A stretch of 64,000 bases of DNA, from the NCBI RefSeq assembly GCF_037113415.1, contig NZ_CP146608.1, forward strand, positions 310,001 to 374,000, given 5' to 3'. Position numbers and translations under genes: made by a program. Numbering within the stretch: the stretch's first letter is position 1; each line of letters begins with the position of its first letter. Positions 45,390 through 55,218 of this stretch are shown one piece after another. This stretch comes from Devosia sp. XK-2 (GTDB lineage: Bacteria; Pseudomonadota; Alphaproteobacteria; Rhizobiales; Devosiaceae). Below the pieces are notes generated by a model. It was not told the DNA's origin. It did not search any database and was given only the letters and a program-made list of their open reading frames with translations.

Positions 45390-45452
45390 AGCGCTTCTAG
45401 CAAAAGTGGCCACGGTTTTGCGGTTAAGAAGCGCGGCAAAAATAAGCTCTAG
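45386..45452. repeat. 67-bp dispersed element with terminal CTAGAGC / GCTCTAG
   Basis: The element is bounded by the inverted heptamers CTAGAGC (45386-45392) and GCTCTAG (45446-45452). Its core, AGCAAAAGTGGCCACGGTTT then AAGCGCGGCAAAAAT, matches the reverse of 9654-9717 and the half copy at 651-682. Its left end contains the stop codon of the diguanylate cyclase. Confidence 0.7.
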
Positions 45453-45525
45453 GCCGTTTCCCTCAGGGCGGCACCCTGAGGCGGGGCCATCGCGATAAGC
45501 CCGGCAAATCTATCCGGAAACGTCG

Positions 45526-46437
45526 TCAGGCCGAGGGGAGATAGGTTTCCCCTGCCAGCGAGATGAAACTCTTCATGGCAGCGGAAAGCGGGCTGGATTT
45601 GCGTCGGGCCACCAGCAATTTGCGCATGGCCCAGGGCTCGGCCAGCGGCGCGCAGACCAGGTCGGTTCCGGCCAGCAGATGTAGGCTGGTCGAGCGCAGA
45701 AAGCCGATGCCGAAGCCGGCCTCGACCATGCGCACCAGTGCCGGAAAACTCTCGACGCGCAGTGCCTCGGTCAGTGGCTTTCCCAGCTTTCCGGCGGCCT
45801 CGCTCAACAGCCGGTCCAGCGAACCGGCATGGTGGATGCCCACAATGGCATGGGGCACGACGGCATCGAAGGTGACCGATTTTCTCGGCTCGATCCGCGC
45901 GGCCAGTTCGTGTTCGGGCGGCACCAGCACCCACACGCGCTCATCCTCGAACGGGTGGATATCAAAGCGCGTGAAATCGTAATTGTCCGAAACGATGGCG
46001 ATATCGGCCTGTCCCTCATCCAGCGATAACAGGGCCTTGGCGGCCCCCATCTCGGCAATGGCAATTTCGATGCCGGGATATTTGCCGGCAAACTTGGCCA
46101 GAAGCTCGGGCAGCCGTCCAGTCAGGGCCGAACTGGTACAGGCCAGGCGCAGGCTACCGCGCTGGCCGGAACCGAAATCGTCCATAATGGCATCGAGATC
46201 AGCAATCGAACGCAGGACCGTTCGGCATCCCTCGGCATAGGCTTCCCCGGCCTTGGTGAGTTTGACGCCATGGGCCGAGCGGTCGAAAAGCACGACGCCG
46301 AGCCGCCCTTCCAGGTCCGAAACCCGCCGGCTGACGGCCGAGGATGCAATGCCCTCCCGTTCTGCCGCGCGGCCGATCGAGCCCGTTTCGGCCAGAAGCA
46401 GAATGAGGCGCGCGGTTACGCTGTCGAAAGGTGCCAT
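45526..46437 (-). CDS. LysR-family transcriptional regulator
   Basis: A 303-residue LysR protein; the helix-turn-helix is near the start (about 18-40; GSIGRAAEREGIASSAVSRRVSDLE) and the effector domain spans about 85-290. ATG 46437 (MAPFDSV) follows GGGAGACGAC; a more distant ATG at 46464 overlaps the upstream TauE gene as TAATG. The gene is on the same strand and directly after the TauE gene, so it probably follows it in one transcript and may regulate it. Confidence 0.88.
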   Translation of the reverse strand: MAPFDSVTARLILLLAETGSIGRAAEREGIASSAVSRRVSDLEGRLGVVLFDRSAHGVKLTKAGEAYAEGCRTVLRSIADLDAIMDDFGSGQRGSLRLACTSSALTGRLPELLAKFAGKYPGIEIAIAEMGAAKALLSLDEGQADIAIVSDNYDFTRFDIHPFEDERVWVLVPPEHELAARIEPRKSVTFDAVVPHAIVGIHHAGSLDRLLSEAAGKLGKPLTEALRVESFPALVRMVEAGFGIGFLRSTSLHLLAGTDLVCAPLAEPWAMRKLLVARRKSSPLSAAMKSFISLAGETYLPSA

Positions 46438-46463
46438 GTCGTCTCCCAACAGCACCTTACCCA

Positions 46464-47207
46464 TTAGGGCCCGGTGAGCAACAAAATGCCGCGCGAGAGA
46501 TAGAATATGCCCAGCATTGTGACGATCCAGCGCGTCCAGCGCCGGAACCCGTCATCGGATAGTCGCTGCAGAATGTGATAACCCAGATTGGTGCCGGCAA
46601 TGGCAAAGGGCGCCGCCATGGCCACCAATATCCAGTCGCCCATGGCCATGGCGGCGGCTGTGGCGCCGTAGAACACCACCTTGGCGCCATGCGAGATCAC
46701 CTGCATGCAGGCCTTGGTGGCGATCACCTTGCGCCGGTCCATCAGGGTGCGGATAAAGAAGATGTCGATACTGGGTCCGGCCACGCCCACCGCCAGATTG
46801 AGTCCGCCGCTGACAAAGCCGCAGAAAAACCCGTGCAGCGGCCGGCTGGCATCGAGTTGCAACCAGCTTTTGGGCAGCCAGACCAGCACGGGCATCAACC
46901 CCACCACGACGCAGACCGTGGCCAGGTCCGGCTGATAGCGCAGCGCAAACAGCAGCCCCGCCGCCACGACCAGTCCGGCAACCATAGTGGCAATGATCGG
47001 CCAGTCGATATAGCGCCGGGAAAACCAGGCCCGCGATCCGTTGGCAACGATCTGGATCGCACCTTGCAGGGCAATGGCCGTCGCCACCGGCAATATGGTC
47101 AACAGCCCCGCTAGCAACAGCATGCCACCCGCCATGCCGAAAATGCCCGAAATGGTGGAGGTCAAAAAGACCACGCCGACAACGATGGCGGAGATGAGAG
47201 GTGTCAT
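46464..47207 (-). CDS. TauE/SafE family sulfite/anion exporter
   Basis: A 247-residue membrane protein with about 8 hydrophobic segments and an internal duplication typical of the TauE/SafE family (ISGIFGMAGGMLLL near 20; VSGGLNLAVGVAGPSID near 155). Members export sulfite, sulfoacetate or other organosulfur anions. No sulfur genes are nearby, so the substrate is open. It overlaps the possible LysR start by a TAATG. Confidence 0.85.
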   Translation of the reverse strand: MTPLISAIVVGVVFLTSTISGIFGMAGGMLLLAGLLTILPVATAIALQGAIQIVANGSRAWFSRRYIDWPIIATMVAGLVVAAGLLFALRYQPDLATVCVVVGLMPVLVWLPKSWLQLDASRPLHGFFCGFVSGGLNLAVGVAGPSIDIFFIRTLMDRRKVIATKACMQVISHGAKVVFYGATAAAMAMGDWILVAMAAPFAIAGTNLGYHILQRLSDDGFRRWTRWIVTMLGIFYLSRGILLLTGP

Positions 47208-47456
47208 GAGCCAATCCTTTGCCTAGCTCATGCACCCGCAGGATGGCACTGCGCCAGACCTCGACCGGGCAAGGGGTCATGCCAATGTCATGAAACTGCG
47301 CCATCAGATTGCATTTTTTGCGCAAATTGCATCTTGAATGGAATGCGCAATGCGCTTTTTATGGGCAGGCGAGTTTTTTTGATTTGCCCGATTGCTGGTC
47401 GACGGACCCCCGCCTCTCCCTTTTGGGCCCCACTTAACTGACGTCTGGATACTTCC
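47208..47456. promoter_or_regulatory. Divergent promoter region with TTGCGCAA palindrome
   Basis: No gene is seen in these 249 bases. They are A/T-richer than the flanks and contain TTGCGCAA (47318-47325), GCGCAATGCGC (47345-47355) and two ATTGCAT repeats, which may be operators for the TauE or ABC genes. Confidence 0.3.
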
Positions 47457-49304
47457 TTGATTACCCTCAAGGCTGGCCGCGAGCGTTCGCGCGGCGATGC
47501 TAGGGACCACGTTTCTGCAGCCCATGCCGGCAAGCGCATGGGGCCGCTCAAACGCATTACCCTATTTTCCCTCCGTCACCCGTTTCAGGCGAGCCTGGCG
47601 GTCGGCGCTACTATCATTGCGGCCATATTGCAGCTGACCATTCCGCGGCTCCTGGGCCAGGCCATCGATCAGGCCCAGAACGTGCTCAGCATTGCCGGGG
47701 AAGGGGCGCAGGACGCCTTGCTGGCGACCGCGCTGACCCTGCTCTGCGTTTCGGTGGCGCGCGGGCTTTTCACCCTGGTGCAGAACTATTTCTCGGAAAG
47801 TGTCGGCCACCATGTCGGCTACGAATTGCGCCTGGCCTTCTATGACAAGGTGCAGCGCCTCTCCTATTCCTACCACGATCGCGTGCATTCGGGCGATCTG
47901 ATCACCATCGGCCTGCTCGATCTCGATGGCCTGCGCATGTTTTTCTCCACCGGCCTCGTCCGCACCATTCTATTGGCCGTGCTGATCGGGGTCGGTGCCT
48001 GGATGCTGATTTCGACCGATATCGTGCTGGGCCTGCTGGCACTGAGCTTTGTGCCCTTCGTGGCCTGGCGCTCCTCGGTGGCTCAACTCACCCTGCGCGC
48101 CACCTGGCTCATCCTGCAGCAGAAGCTTTCAGTGCTGACGCGGGTCATGGAAGAAAATCTCGGCGGCATCCGCGTCGTCCGCGCCTTTTCCGGCCAGAAA
48201 TTTGAGCTGGGCAAGTTCGACACGGCTTCCAAGGACGCACTCGAACTTGCGCATCGCCGCGTACAGGTCCGCGTCAAGAACACCTCGATGATGACCTTTT
48301 CCTTCTCTGCTGCCATGGGCCTTGTCCTCTGGGTCGGCGGCAACAAGGTCATCGCCGGTGAAATGAGCGTGGGTACCCTGGCGAGCTTTCTCACCTTCAT
48401 GACCATATTGCAGATGCCCGTGCGCCAACTCGGCCTCATGGTCAATTCCTATGCCCGCGCCTCCACTTGCGGCGAGCGCTTCTACGGCTTTCTCGACGCC
48501 CCGGTCGAAATCGAGGACCGAGCCGGCGCCACCCCGCTCACCATCACCAATGGCGTGCTGCGTTTCGAGGATGTTCATTTCACCTATCCAGGCGCTTACG
48601 TCCCGACCCTCAACGGCATCAGTTTCGAGGCGCATGCCGGCCAGACCATCGGCATTGTCGGTGCGCCGGGCAGCGGCAAATCCACGCTCGCCCACCTTAT
48701 TCCGCGCTTCTACGACGTCACCGCCGGCCGCGTCACGCTTGATGGCCAGGATGTGCGCGACGTGACCTTGCAGAGCCTCCGCCACTCCGTCGCCGTGGTG
48801 CAGCAGGACACGTTCCTCTTTACCACCACCATCGAAAACAACATTGCCTATGGCGACCCCTGGGCCAAGGAACGCAAGATCGAGCGCGCTGCCGAAAGCG
48901 CGCAATTGCACAATTACATCATGGGCTTGCCCGCCGATTACGACACGGTGGTGGGCGAGCGTGGCGTCTCGCTTTCGGGCGGCCAGCGCCAACGCCTCTC
49001 CATCGCCCGTTCGCTCGTGCTCAAGCCCGCCGTCATGGTCTTCGACGATTCGACCGCCGCCATCGATGCCGGCACCGAGCATCGCATCCGCTCGGCCATC
49101 CGCCGCTTTGCCAGCGACCGGGTAACCATGATCATCGCCCACCGGCTTTCCTCGCTCATGCATGCCGACCTGATCCTGTTCATGGAAAACGGTCGGATCA
49201 TCGAGCGCGGCACTCACGAAGAGCTGCTGGCCCAGGGTGGGCGCTATCGCGCGCTCCATGACCTGCAGACGCGACCCGTTGATGATCTGGAGGCCGCCCA
49301 ATGA
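47457..49304 (+). CDS. ABC exporter half-transporter A (degenerate catalytic site)
   Basis: A 615-residue membrane-ATPase fusion. Six membrane helices (about 40-330) are followed by a nucleotide-binding domain with GAPGSGKST (about 402-410), LSGGQRQR and Walker B VMVFDDSTAAID. There the catalytic glutamate is aspartate, the mark of the degenerate partner in heterodimeric exporters such as TM287/288 or LmrCD. The start is TTG 47457; an ATG at 47538 (MGPLKRITLF) may be the true one. It overlaps partner B by four bases. The likely role is multidrug or lipid export. Confidence 0.9.
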   Translation: MITLKAGRERSRGDARDHVSAAHAGKRMGPLKRITLFSLRHPFQASLAVGATIIAAILQLTIPRLLGQAIDQAQNVLSIAGEGAQDALLATALTLLCVSVARGLFTLVQNYFSESVGHHVGYELRLAFYDKVQRLSYSYHDRVHSGDLITIGLLDLDGLRMFFSTGLVRTILLAVLIGVGAWMLISTDIVLGLLALSFVPFVAWRSSVAQLTLRATWLILQQKLSVLTRVMEENLGGIRVVRAFSGQKFELGKFDTASKDALELAHRRVQVRVKNTSMMTFSFSAAMGLVLWVGGNKVIAGEMSVGTLASFLTFMTILQMPVRQLGLMVNSYARASTCGERFYGFLDAPVEIEDRAGATPLTITNGVLRFEDVHFTYPGAYVPTLNGISFEAHAGQTIGIVGAPGSGKSTLAHLIPRFYDVTAGRVTLDGQDVRDVTLQSLRHSVAVVQQDTFLFTTTIENNIAYGDPWAKERKIERAAESAQLHNYIMGLPADYDTVVGERGVSLSGGQRQRLSIARSLVLKPAVMVFDDSTAAIDAGTEHRIRSAIRRFASDRVTMIIAHRLSSLMHADLILFMENGRIIERGTHEELLAQGGRYRALHDLQTRPVDDLEAAQ

Positions 49305-51199
49305 GCGTGATGAGCGATGACGAACGCGAAGTGGCCGCCTTTCCCGGCCAGCGCCCGCCTCGGGCCTCGGTGGGCAGCCACCGTATTGAGGAAGAGGTTT
49401 TCGGCAAGGCCTACGACCCCAAGACGGTGCGGCGCATCTGGGCTTATGTCCGGCCCTATCGGCTCAAGATCTATCTCTCGGTCTTCGCTGTTCTGGTCTT
49501 TACCGGCACCCAGCTCGCCATTCCGCTGATCATCGGCAATGCCGTCGATAATTCCCTGGTCGCCGGTGGCGATCCCAATAGTCTGCTCTGGGCAGTCGGC
49601 GCCTTCGCCTTCGCCGTCCTGCTCAATTTCGGCGCCTCCTATATGCAGGAAAACCAGGTCGGGCAGGTTGCCGAAAACGTGCTGTTCGACATGCGCCGGG
49701 CCATGTTCGCCCAGCTCCAGCGCGTCTCGCTGAGCTATATGGACAAGACCGAAGTTGGCCGGCTGATGAGCCGGTTGCAGGGCGACGTCAATGCCATGCA
49801 GGAATTCCTCGAAACCTCGGTGATTTCGGTGGGCGATCTCGTGCTGCTCTTCGGCATTGTCGTGGTGCTCTTGAGCCTCGATCCCTGGCTGGGCATGCTG
49901 ACCCTGGTCACCATGCCGGTGCTGTTCATCATCCGCATCTTCTGGCTGCCGCCGGCCAAGCGTGCCTTCTGGGCCGCGCACGAGACCAATTCATTGACTG
50001 CCGGTGCCATGGCCGAAGGCATCAATGGCGTGCGCACCGTGCAGAATCTCGATCGCCAGAAGGTCAATTTCGACCTTTATGACGACAAGGCCTATCACAA
50101 TCTGCGCAACCAGCTCACCGGCTCGAAATATGCCCAGGTCATGGTGCCCATCGTCGATACGCTGACCGGCATTTCCATGGCCACCGTCGTGGTCGTGGGC
50201 GGCGCCATGGTGCTCAACGGCGCCCTGCAGGTGGGCGTCGTCGTCGCCTTCTTGTTTTACATCCAGCGCTTCTTCGACCCGATCCGCTCGCTCACCATGC
50301 AATATTCCATCATGCAGCGCGCCATGACCTCGGGCCGCCGTATCACCGAAGTGCTCGACCTGCCCGTGGTCATTCAGGACAAGCCCGATGCAACGGAGTT
50401 GACCGGCGACATGGACGGCTCAGTCGAATTCCGCAATGTCGTCTTCGGCTATGATCCCAAGCGCCCCGTGCTCAAAAATGTCTCCTTCATGGTCAAGCCG
50501 GGCGAAACCGTCGCTTTGGTTGGCCCCACCGGCTCGGGTAAGACCAGCGCCATGGCGCTCGTTCACCGCTTCTATGAAGTGCAGGACGGTGCGGTGATCG
50601 TCGGTGGTCACGATGTCCGCGACGTGACCCAGGAATCCTTGGGCGAACAGGTCGCCATGGTGCTCCAGGAGCCATTCCTGTTTACCGGCACCATTTTCGA
50701 CAACATCCGCTACAACAAGGCCGACGCCACCCGCGAGGACGTCATTGCGGCGGCCAAGGCGGTTGGTGCCCATGAATTCATCGATCGCTTCGCCCAGGGT
50801 TACGACACCATGCTCGAGCAGCGCGGCTCGAACCTGTCCCTGGGCCAGCGCCAGCTTTTGAGCTTCGCCCGCGCCCTGGTGGCCGATGCGAAAATCCTGG
50901 TTCTCGATGAGGCCACAGCCAATATCGATAGCTATACCGAGCGGCAAATCCAGAAGGCGCTGGAAATCCTTCTCAAGGGCCGCACCGGCATGGTCATCGC
51001 CCATCGCCTCGCCACCATTCGCGGTGCCGACCGCATCATCGTGCTGCAAAACGGCGAGAAGATCGAAGAGGGCAATCACGACCAGCTCATGGATCTGGGC
51101 GGGCTCTATTCCAAGCTTTACAACATGAACTATGCCAGCTTCGACGACATCCCCGACGAGCTGGTCGCCGGCGCCAACGCGCGCGAGGCGAGTACTTAG
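49301..51199 (+). CDS. ABC exporter half-transporter B (catalytic partner)
   Basis: A 632-residue partner with six membrane helices (about 55-345) and an ATPase domain. GPTGSGKTS is the Walker A, VLDEATANID has the normal glutamate, but the signature is LSLGQRQ instead of LSGGQ. Together with subunit A this leaves one normal and one degenerate ATP site, as in known asymmetric exporters. It is translationally coupled to A and followed by a long REP-type element. Confidence 0.92.
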   Translation: MSVMSDDEREVAAFPGQRPPRASVGSHRIEEEVFGKAYDPKTVRRIWAYVRPYRLKIYLSVFAVLVFTGTQLAIPLIIGNAVDNSLVAGGDPNSLLWAVGAFAFAVLLNFGASYMQENQVGQVAENVLFDMRRAMFAQLQRVSLSYMDKTEVGRLMSRLQGDVNAMQEFLETSVISVGDLVLLFGIVVVLLSLDPWLGMLTLVTMPVLFIIRIFWLPPAKRAFWAAHETNSLTAGAMAEGINGVRTVQNLDRQKVNFDLYDDKAYHNLRNQLTGSKYAQVMVPIVDTLTGISMATVVVVGGAMVLNGALQVGVVVAFLFYIQRFFDPIRSLTMQYSIMQRAMTSGRRITEVLDLPVVIQDKPDATELTGDMDGSVEFRNVVFGYDPKRPVLKNVSFMVKPGETVALVGPTGSGKTSAMALVHRFYEVQDGAVIVGGHDVRDVTQESLGEQVAMVLQEPFLFTGTIFDNIRYNKADATREDVIAAAKAVGAHEFIDRFAQGYDTMLEQRGSNLSLGQRQLLSFARALVADAKILVLDEATANIDSYTERQIQKALEILLKGRTGMVIAHRLATIRGADRIIVLQNGEKIEEGNHDQLMDLGGLYSKLYNMNYASFDDIPDELVAGANAREAST

Positions 51200-51380
51200 G
51201 ACGCGTCGGATTTGAGCGGAATCTTAGGCTCCTTCGCCTCCCTCCCCCTTGAGGGGAGGGATCGAGGGTGGGGGTGGTTTTGTGGGTCACCGACGGACCC
51301 CCACCCCCAGCCCCTCCCCTCAAGGGGGAGGGGAGTCGCCAGCCTCTCGTTTCCGTCAGAAGCGGACAGAGTCTGGTGTG
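51195..51380. repeat. Composite REP-type element, inverted copy of 7405-7581
   Basis: CCTCCCTCCCCCTTGAGGGG at 51239 and CCCCTCAAGGGGGAGGGG at 51316 enclose ATCGAGGGTGGGGGTGGTTT ... GACCCCCACCCCCAG. Flanks TTTGAGCGGAATC and CCAGCCTCTCGTTTCCGTCAG match the outer parts of 7405-7581 in reverse. The core is nearly identical to 56888-56965. Confidence 0.75.
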
Positions 51381-51414
51381 GCCCCCGATGCGTCAGCGCC
51401 CCGCCCCGCGCCAG

Positions 51415-52395
51415 CTATTCCACCCCCAGCTCCGGATAGATCAGCGCCGAGCATTGCCTATTATTGGCATCGAGCTTGGCCTGATCCTCGGCCGAAACCA
51501 GTCCGCTGAAGACCGGCTCCCAGAGGTCATCCCGCTTCACACCTTCCAGCCCGCATTGGCAATAAATCGCGCAAAGCGCCGCGGTCGTACCGCTCGCCTC
51601 ACAGCTCACCTGGCAGGAATTGAGAAAGTCCGTGTCGCGGCTCGCTTCCTGCGTCCCCATCGCCATGGAGAGCGGCACGATCACCGCCAGCAAAAGCGGC
51701 TGGTGCACCAGATAAATGACCAGGCTCCACCGCCCCATCCAGCCCAGAACGCGCGCCGCAAAATTGCGTGGCTGGGCCGCGGCCATCCACCGCTCGACAG
51801 CGCTGCCCCGCACCAGCCGCATGGCGATCACGCCCAATAGCACCACGCCAAACCAGGGGAAAACCGGCACCAGGTCATTGGTCGGCGGCGGCACCACCCA
51901 GAACCCAATCCAGGAGAATAGCTTCTCATTATAGAGCGGATCGGCAAAGCCGAAATGCAGGCCAATGACCACAGCCGCGACCAACCCCGTCAGCCAGAGC
52001 GGTGTGAACAAAAAGGGCAGGGCGATGAGGCTGGTGATGGCAATGGCGTGCAGCACCCCGAAATAGACAAAGCTACCGGGAAAGGCGAACCATGTCCCAA
52101 GGCTGATGACCGCTGCGCCGCCCACGACCAACAGCCAACGCCGCCAGAAGTTGCGCCAACGCACACCATCGCCGTGCCCCAGCACCAGCCCCACGCCGAC
52201 CAGGAACATGAAGGCAAAAAGGATTGTCCGCGCAAAGACCACCCAGCCGGGATCGAACCCGACATCGATGGGAATGAAGCGGTAGAACGAGAGGTCCCAG
52301 CACAGGTGATAGATCACCATGGCAATGATCGCCACGCCGCGCGCGACGTCGATCATGGCAAGGCGGGGGCGTTTGGTCGGTGCAGCGTCGGTCAA
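51415..52395 (-). CDS. DUF1624 / HGSNAT-like integral membrane protein
   Basis: A 326-residue membrane protein of the heparan-alpha-glucosaminide N-acetyltransferase catalytic type (DUF1624). The start is RLAMIDVARGVAIIAMVIYHLCWDLSF, with the conserved DxxRG and histidine. About eight membrane segments follow, with FVYFGVLHAIAI in the middle and WSLVIYLVHQPLLLA near the end. A cysteine-rich soluble tail (SCQVSCEASG...CAIYCQC) is unusual. TTG 52395 follows GAGGGGGGAT; ATG 52356 is an alternative. The acceptor is unknown. Confidence 0.78.
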   Translation of the reverse strand: MTDAAPTKRPRLAMIDVARGVAIIAMVIYHLCWDLSFYRFIPIDVGFDPGWVVFARTILFAFMFLVGVGLVLGHGDGVRWRNFWRRWLLVVGGAAVISLGTWFAFPGSFVYFGVLHAIAITSLIALPFLFTPLWLTGLVAAVVIGLHFGFADPLYNEKLFSWIGFWVVPPPTNDLVPVFPWFGVVLLGVIAMRLVRGSAVERWMAAAQPRNFAARVLGWMGRWSLVIYLVHQPLLLAVIVPLSMAMGTQEASRDTDFLNSCQVSCEASGTTAALCAIYCQCGLEGVKRDDLWEPVFSGLVSAEDQAKLDANNRQCSALIYPELGVE

Positions 52396-52399
52396 AGCA

Positions 52400-52535
52400 T
52401 CCCCCCTCACCCGTCTCGGCCCTTGGCCGATCCACCCTCTCCCCGATGGGGAGAGGAATAAGGGGTGGCCACCGCACCATTCTTCTCCCCATCGGGGAGA
52501 AGGTGGCGCGCAGCGTCGGATGAGGGGGAGACCTC
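52400..52535. repeat. REP-type element between the DUF1624 gene and recQ
   Basis: CTCTCCCCGATGGGGAGAGG (about 52438) and CTTCTCCCCATCGGGGAGAAGG (about 52483) with CCCCTCACCC and GATGAGGGGGAG arms. Same family as 23318 and 62340. Confidence 0.65.
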
Positions 52536-52546
52536 GCTTGAAGCAA

Positions 52547-54394
52547 TCACCCCTCAAACCCCCGCACCACCGCCAGAAACGCCTCCCCATACCGATCCAG
52601 CTTCCCCTGGCCCACACCGGGCAGGTTTAACATATCATGGCCATGTTTCGGCTGCGCCAGCGCCATGGCTTTCAGCGTCGCATCGTGGAAAATCACATAG
52701 GGTGGCACGCCCTGGGCCTTGGCCAGCCGCAGGCGCTCTTCGCGCAGCGCCTCAAAGAGCGGCTTGGCATGATCGGGCACATCCACGCTCCGCGCCAGCG
52801 CCCGGCGCACCTCGACCGATTTTTTCGGCCGGTCCTTGCGCAGCGTCACGACACGTTCCCGCTTGAACACGCCATGGGCGCCCTCGCTCAGCGTCAACGC
52901 GCCATGATTGGCATGGTCGACCACTACCAGTCCCATCGCCGTCAATTGCCGCAACACCGATTGCCAGGCGCGGGCGTCCAGTTCCGCGCCCTGCCCAAAG
53001 ACCTTTTGATGCTGGTGGCCAAAGCGTGTGACCTTCTCGGTCTCCTTGCCAATCAGCACATCGATGATATGGGCCGCGCCAAAGCGCATGCCAGTGCGAT
53101 AGATCGCGGCCATAGCCTTGATCGCCGCTTCCGTGCCATCCCAGCTCTCCACTGGCGAGCGGCAGGTATCGCAATTCCCGCACCCGCCAGCATGCGCCTC
53201 GCCGAAATGCCCAAGGATCGCCTGGCGCCGGCACGAGGCGGTCTCGCATACGCCCAGAAGCGCATTGAGCTTGCCATGTTCGAGTCGCTTGATTTCGTCC
53301 GGCGCATTGCCCTCGTCGATCATGCGCCGCCTTTGCACCACATCGGCCATGCCATAGCTCATCCAGGCATCGGCCGGCAGCCCGTCGCGCCCGGCGCGGC
53401 CCGTTTCCTGGTAATAGGCTTCGATCGAGGCCGGCAGGTCCATATGCGCCACATAGCGCACATCGGGCTTGTCGATGCCCATGCCGAAAGCCACCGTGGC
53501 GACCAGGCACAACCCCTCTTCCTTCAAAAAGGCATCCTGGTTGGCCGAGCGCAGTTCAGCGCTCATCCCGGCATGATAGGGCAGGGCGCGGATTCCCTTA
53601 TTGCTCAGCCAATCGGCAATATCCTCGACCTTGGCGCGGCTCAGGCAATAGACAATGCCGCTCGTGCCCTTGTGCCCGGCCAGGAATTCCAGCAATTGCT
53701 CGCGCGGCTTGTCCCGCTCGACAATGGAATAGGAAATATTGGGCCGGTCGAAACTGGTGGTGAACACCTCGGCCTGTTCCAGCCCCAACCGCTCGATAAT
53801 GTCTTCGCGCGTCGTCGGGTCTGCCGTTGCCGTCAGGGCAATGCGCGGCACCCCCGGAAACAGTTCCACCAGGTGGATCAGTTCGCGATATTCGGGCCGG
53901 AAATCATGCCCCCATTGGCTCACGCAATGGGCCTCGTCTATGGCAAACAGCGCAATGCGCGTATCAGCCAGCATATTGGCAAAGCCGGGCGTCGCCACCC
54001 GTTCCGGTGCCACATAGAGCAGGTCCAGTTCGCCCCGCCGCAATTGCCGGCGCACCTCGCTCGCCTCGTCCTGGGTCAGCGAGGAATTGAGCGCCGCAGC
54101 GGCCACGCCAGCCTGCTTGAGCGCCTCCACCTGGTCACGCATCAAGGCAATCAGGGGCGAAATGACAATGCCCACGCCATCCCGGCAAATGGCCGGTATC
54201 TGATAGCACATGGACTTGCCCGCGCCGGTGGGGAACAGCACGACTGCATCGCCCCCTTCGGTCACATGCTCGATCACATCGGCTTGCTGGCCGCGGAACG
54301 CCTTATGGCCGAAAATGTCACGCAGAACCGCGAGCGGGCTGGGCCGCTCGTGGCGATGGGGCGAGAACAGGTCGAGCGACTCAAGGGCTTCCAC
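52547..54394 (-). CDS. recQ: ATP-dependent DNA helicase RecQ
   Basis: A 615-residue 3'-5' helicase for recombination and replication repair. PTGAGKS (K60) and DEAHCVSQWGHDFRPEY (DEAH 152-155) are in the first RecA-like domain, and GIDKPDVRYVAH and QETGRAGRDG in the second. RecQ-C-terminal zinc cysteines read CRRQ ... GGCGNCDTC (about 381-403). The last ~75 residues form an HRDC domain (LPGVGQGKLDRYGEAFL). GTG 54394 follows CAGAGGC. It lies 84 bases behind the DNA glycosylase gene on the same strand, giving a DNA-repair pair. Confidence 0.96.
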   Translation of the reverse strand: MEALESLDLFSPHRHERPSPLAVLRDIFGHKAFRGQQADVIEHVTEGGDAVVLFPTGAGKSMCYQIPAICRDGVGIVISPLIALMRDQVEALKQAGVAAAALNSSLTQDEASEVRRQLRRGELDLLYVAPERVATPGFANMLADTRIALFAIDEAHCVSQWGHDFRPEYRELIHLVELFPGVPRIALTATADPTTREDIIERLGLEQAEVFTTSFDRPNISYSIVERDKPREQLLEFLAGHKGTSGIVYCLSRAKVEDIADWLSNKGIRALPYHAGMSAELRSANQDAFLKEEGLCLVATVAFGMGIDKPDVRYVAHMDLPASIEAYYQETGRAGRDGLPADAWMSYGMADVVQRRRMIDEGNAPDEIKRLEHGKLNALLGVCETASCRRQAILGHFGEAHAGGCGNCDTCRSPVESWDGTEAAIKAMAAIYRTGMRFGAAHIIDVLIGKETEKVTRFGHQHQKVFGQGAELDARAWQSVLRQLTAMGLVVVDHANHGALTLSEGAHGVFKRERVVTLRKDRPKKSVEVRRALARSVDVPDHAKPLFEALREERLRLAKAQGVPPYVIFHDATLKAMALAQPKHGHDMLNLPGVGQGKLDRYGEAFLAVVRGFEG

Positions 54395-54478
54395 GCCTCT
54401 GTTGAATCATGGGGGTCGGAACGAGGCAACCGGCTTGGGCGATAATGCAGCCTTTAGTGATTTTGCGCGGCCCGCACG

Positions 54479-55051
54479 TCACAGATCGGGCTGGCTCCGG
54501 CCCAGCGGGCGGCTGAGAAAAGGCGAGCCACGCCTGACGAAGCGCCAGGGCGTTTCCACTCCCTTGGTAATGCCGATGCGCGGCCCGCTCGCAACATCAT
54601 GAACCGTCAGGGGCGCGTCGATGGCAAAGGGCGGTGCATCCAGCGCCAGTCCATTATGCCGCAGATCGATATCGAGCGCCTGCGCCAGCTTGCCTGGCCC
54701 TGAGCACAAATTCTTCTCCACCATCGCGCCGCGCCGTTCGCGCATCGCCTCGATACCCATTATGGGCTCCAGCGCGCGGATCAGAATGGCGCTGCCCGGC
54801 CTGCAGACGAAATTGAGGCAATAGTGAATCCCATAGATCTTGTAGACATAGGCATGGCCCGGCGGCCCGAACATGACCCGGTTGCGCGGCGTCGGCCCCC
54901 GGAAACTATGCGAGGCTGGGTCGGTCTCGTCATAGGCCTCCACCTCCACGATCGGCCCGCCCACGCCATCGAACAGCAGGCTTGCCCCGATAAGTTGGCG
55001 GGCCACTTCGAGAACGGGGCGGTCGAAAAAGGCGCGTTCGAGCATTGCCAT
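54479..55051 (-). CDS. 3-methyladenine DNA glycosylase (AAG/MPG family)
   Basis: A 190-residue base-excision repair glycosylase that removes alkylated purines. Family landmarks are [28 protein letters not shown] (catalytic glutamate and DNA-contact region, about 38-55), [16 protein letters not shown] with its tyrosines, and RALEPI. GAGGCACAGACC precedes the ATG. It is upstream of recQ in the same direction. Confidence 0.93.
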   Translation of the reverse strand: MAMLERAFFDRPVLEVARQLIGASLLFDGVGGPIVEVEAYDETDPASHSFRGPTPRNRVMFGPPGHAYVYKIYGIHYCLNFVCRPGSAILIRALEPIMGIEAMRERRGAMVEKNLCSGPGKLAQALDIDLRHNGLALDAPPFAIDAPLTVHDVASGPRIGITKGVETPWRFVRRGSPFLSRPLGRSQPDL

Positions 55052-55218
55052 GGTCTGTGCCTCTATCTGGCCGGGCCGGTCTTAGACCATGGCGCGGCGC
55101 CGGCGCCAAGGCCGCTCATTGGGGTGCTTTGGCGAACAATGCCTTCGCCGTCGTTCTCTTTTTCGCTCAGGCGGCAAGCTCTATCTTGGGGGCAACACAC
55201 TTATCCCGGGAGGTCGAG

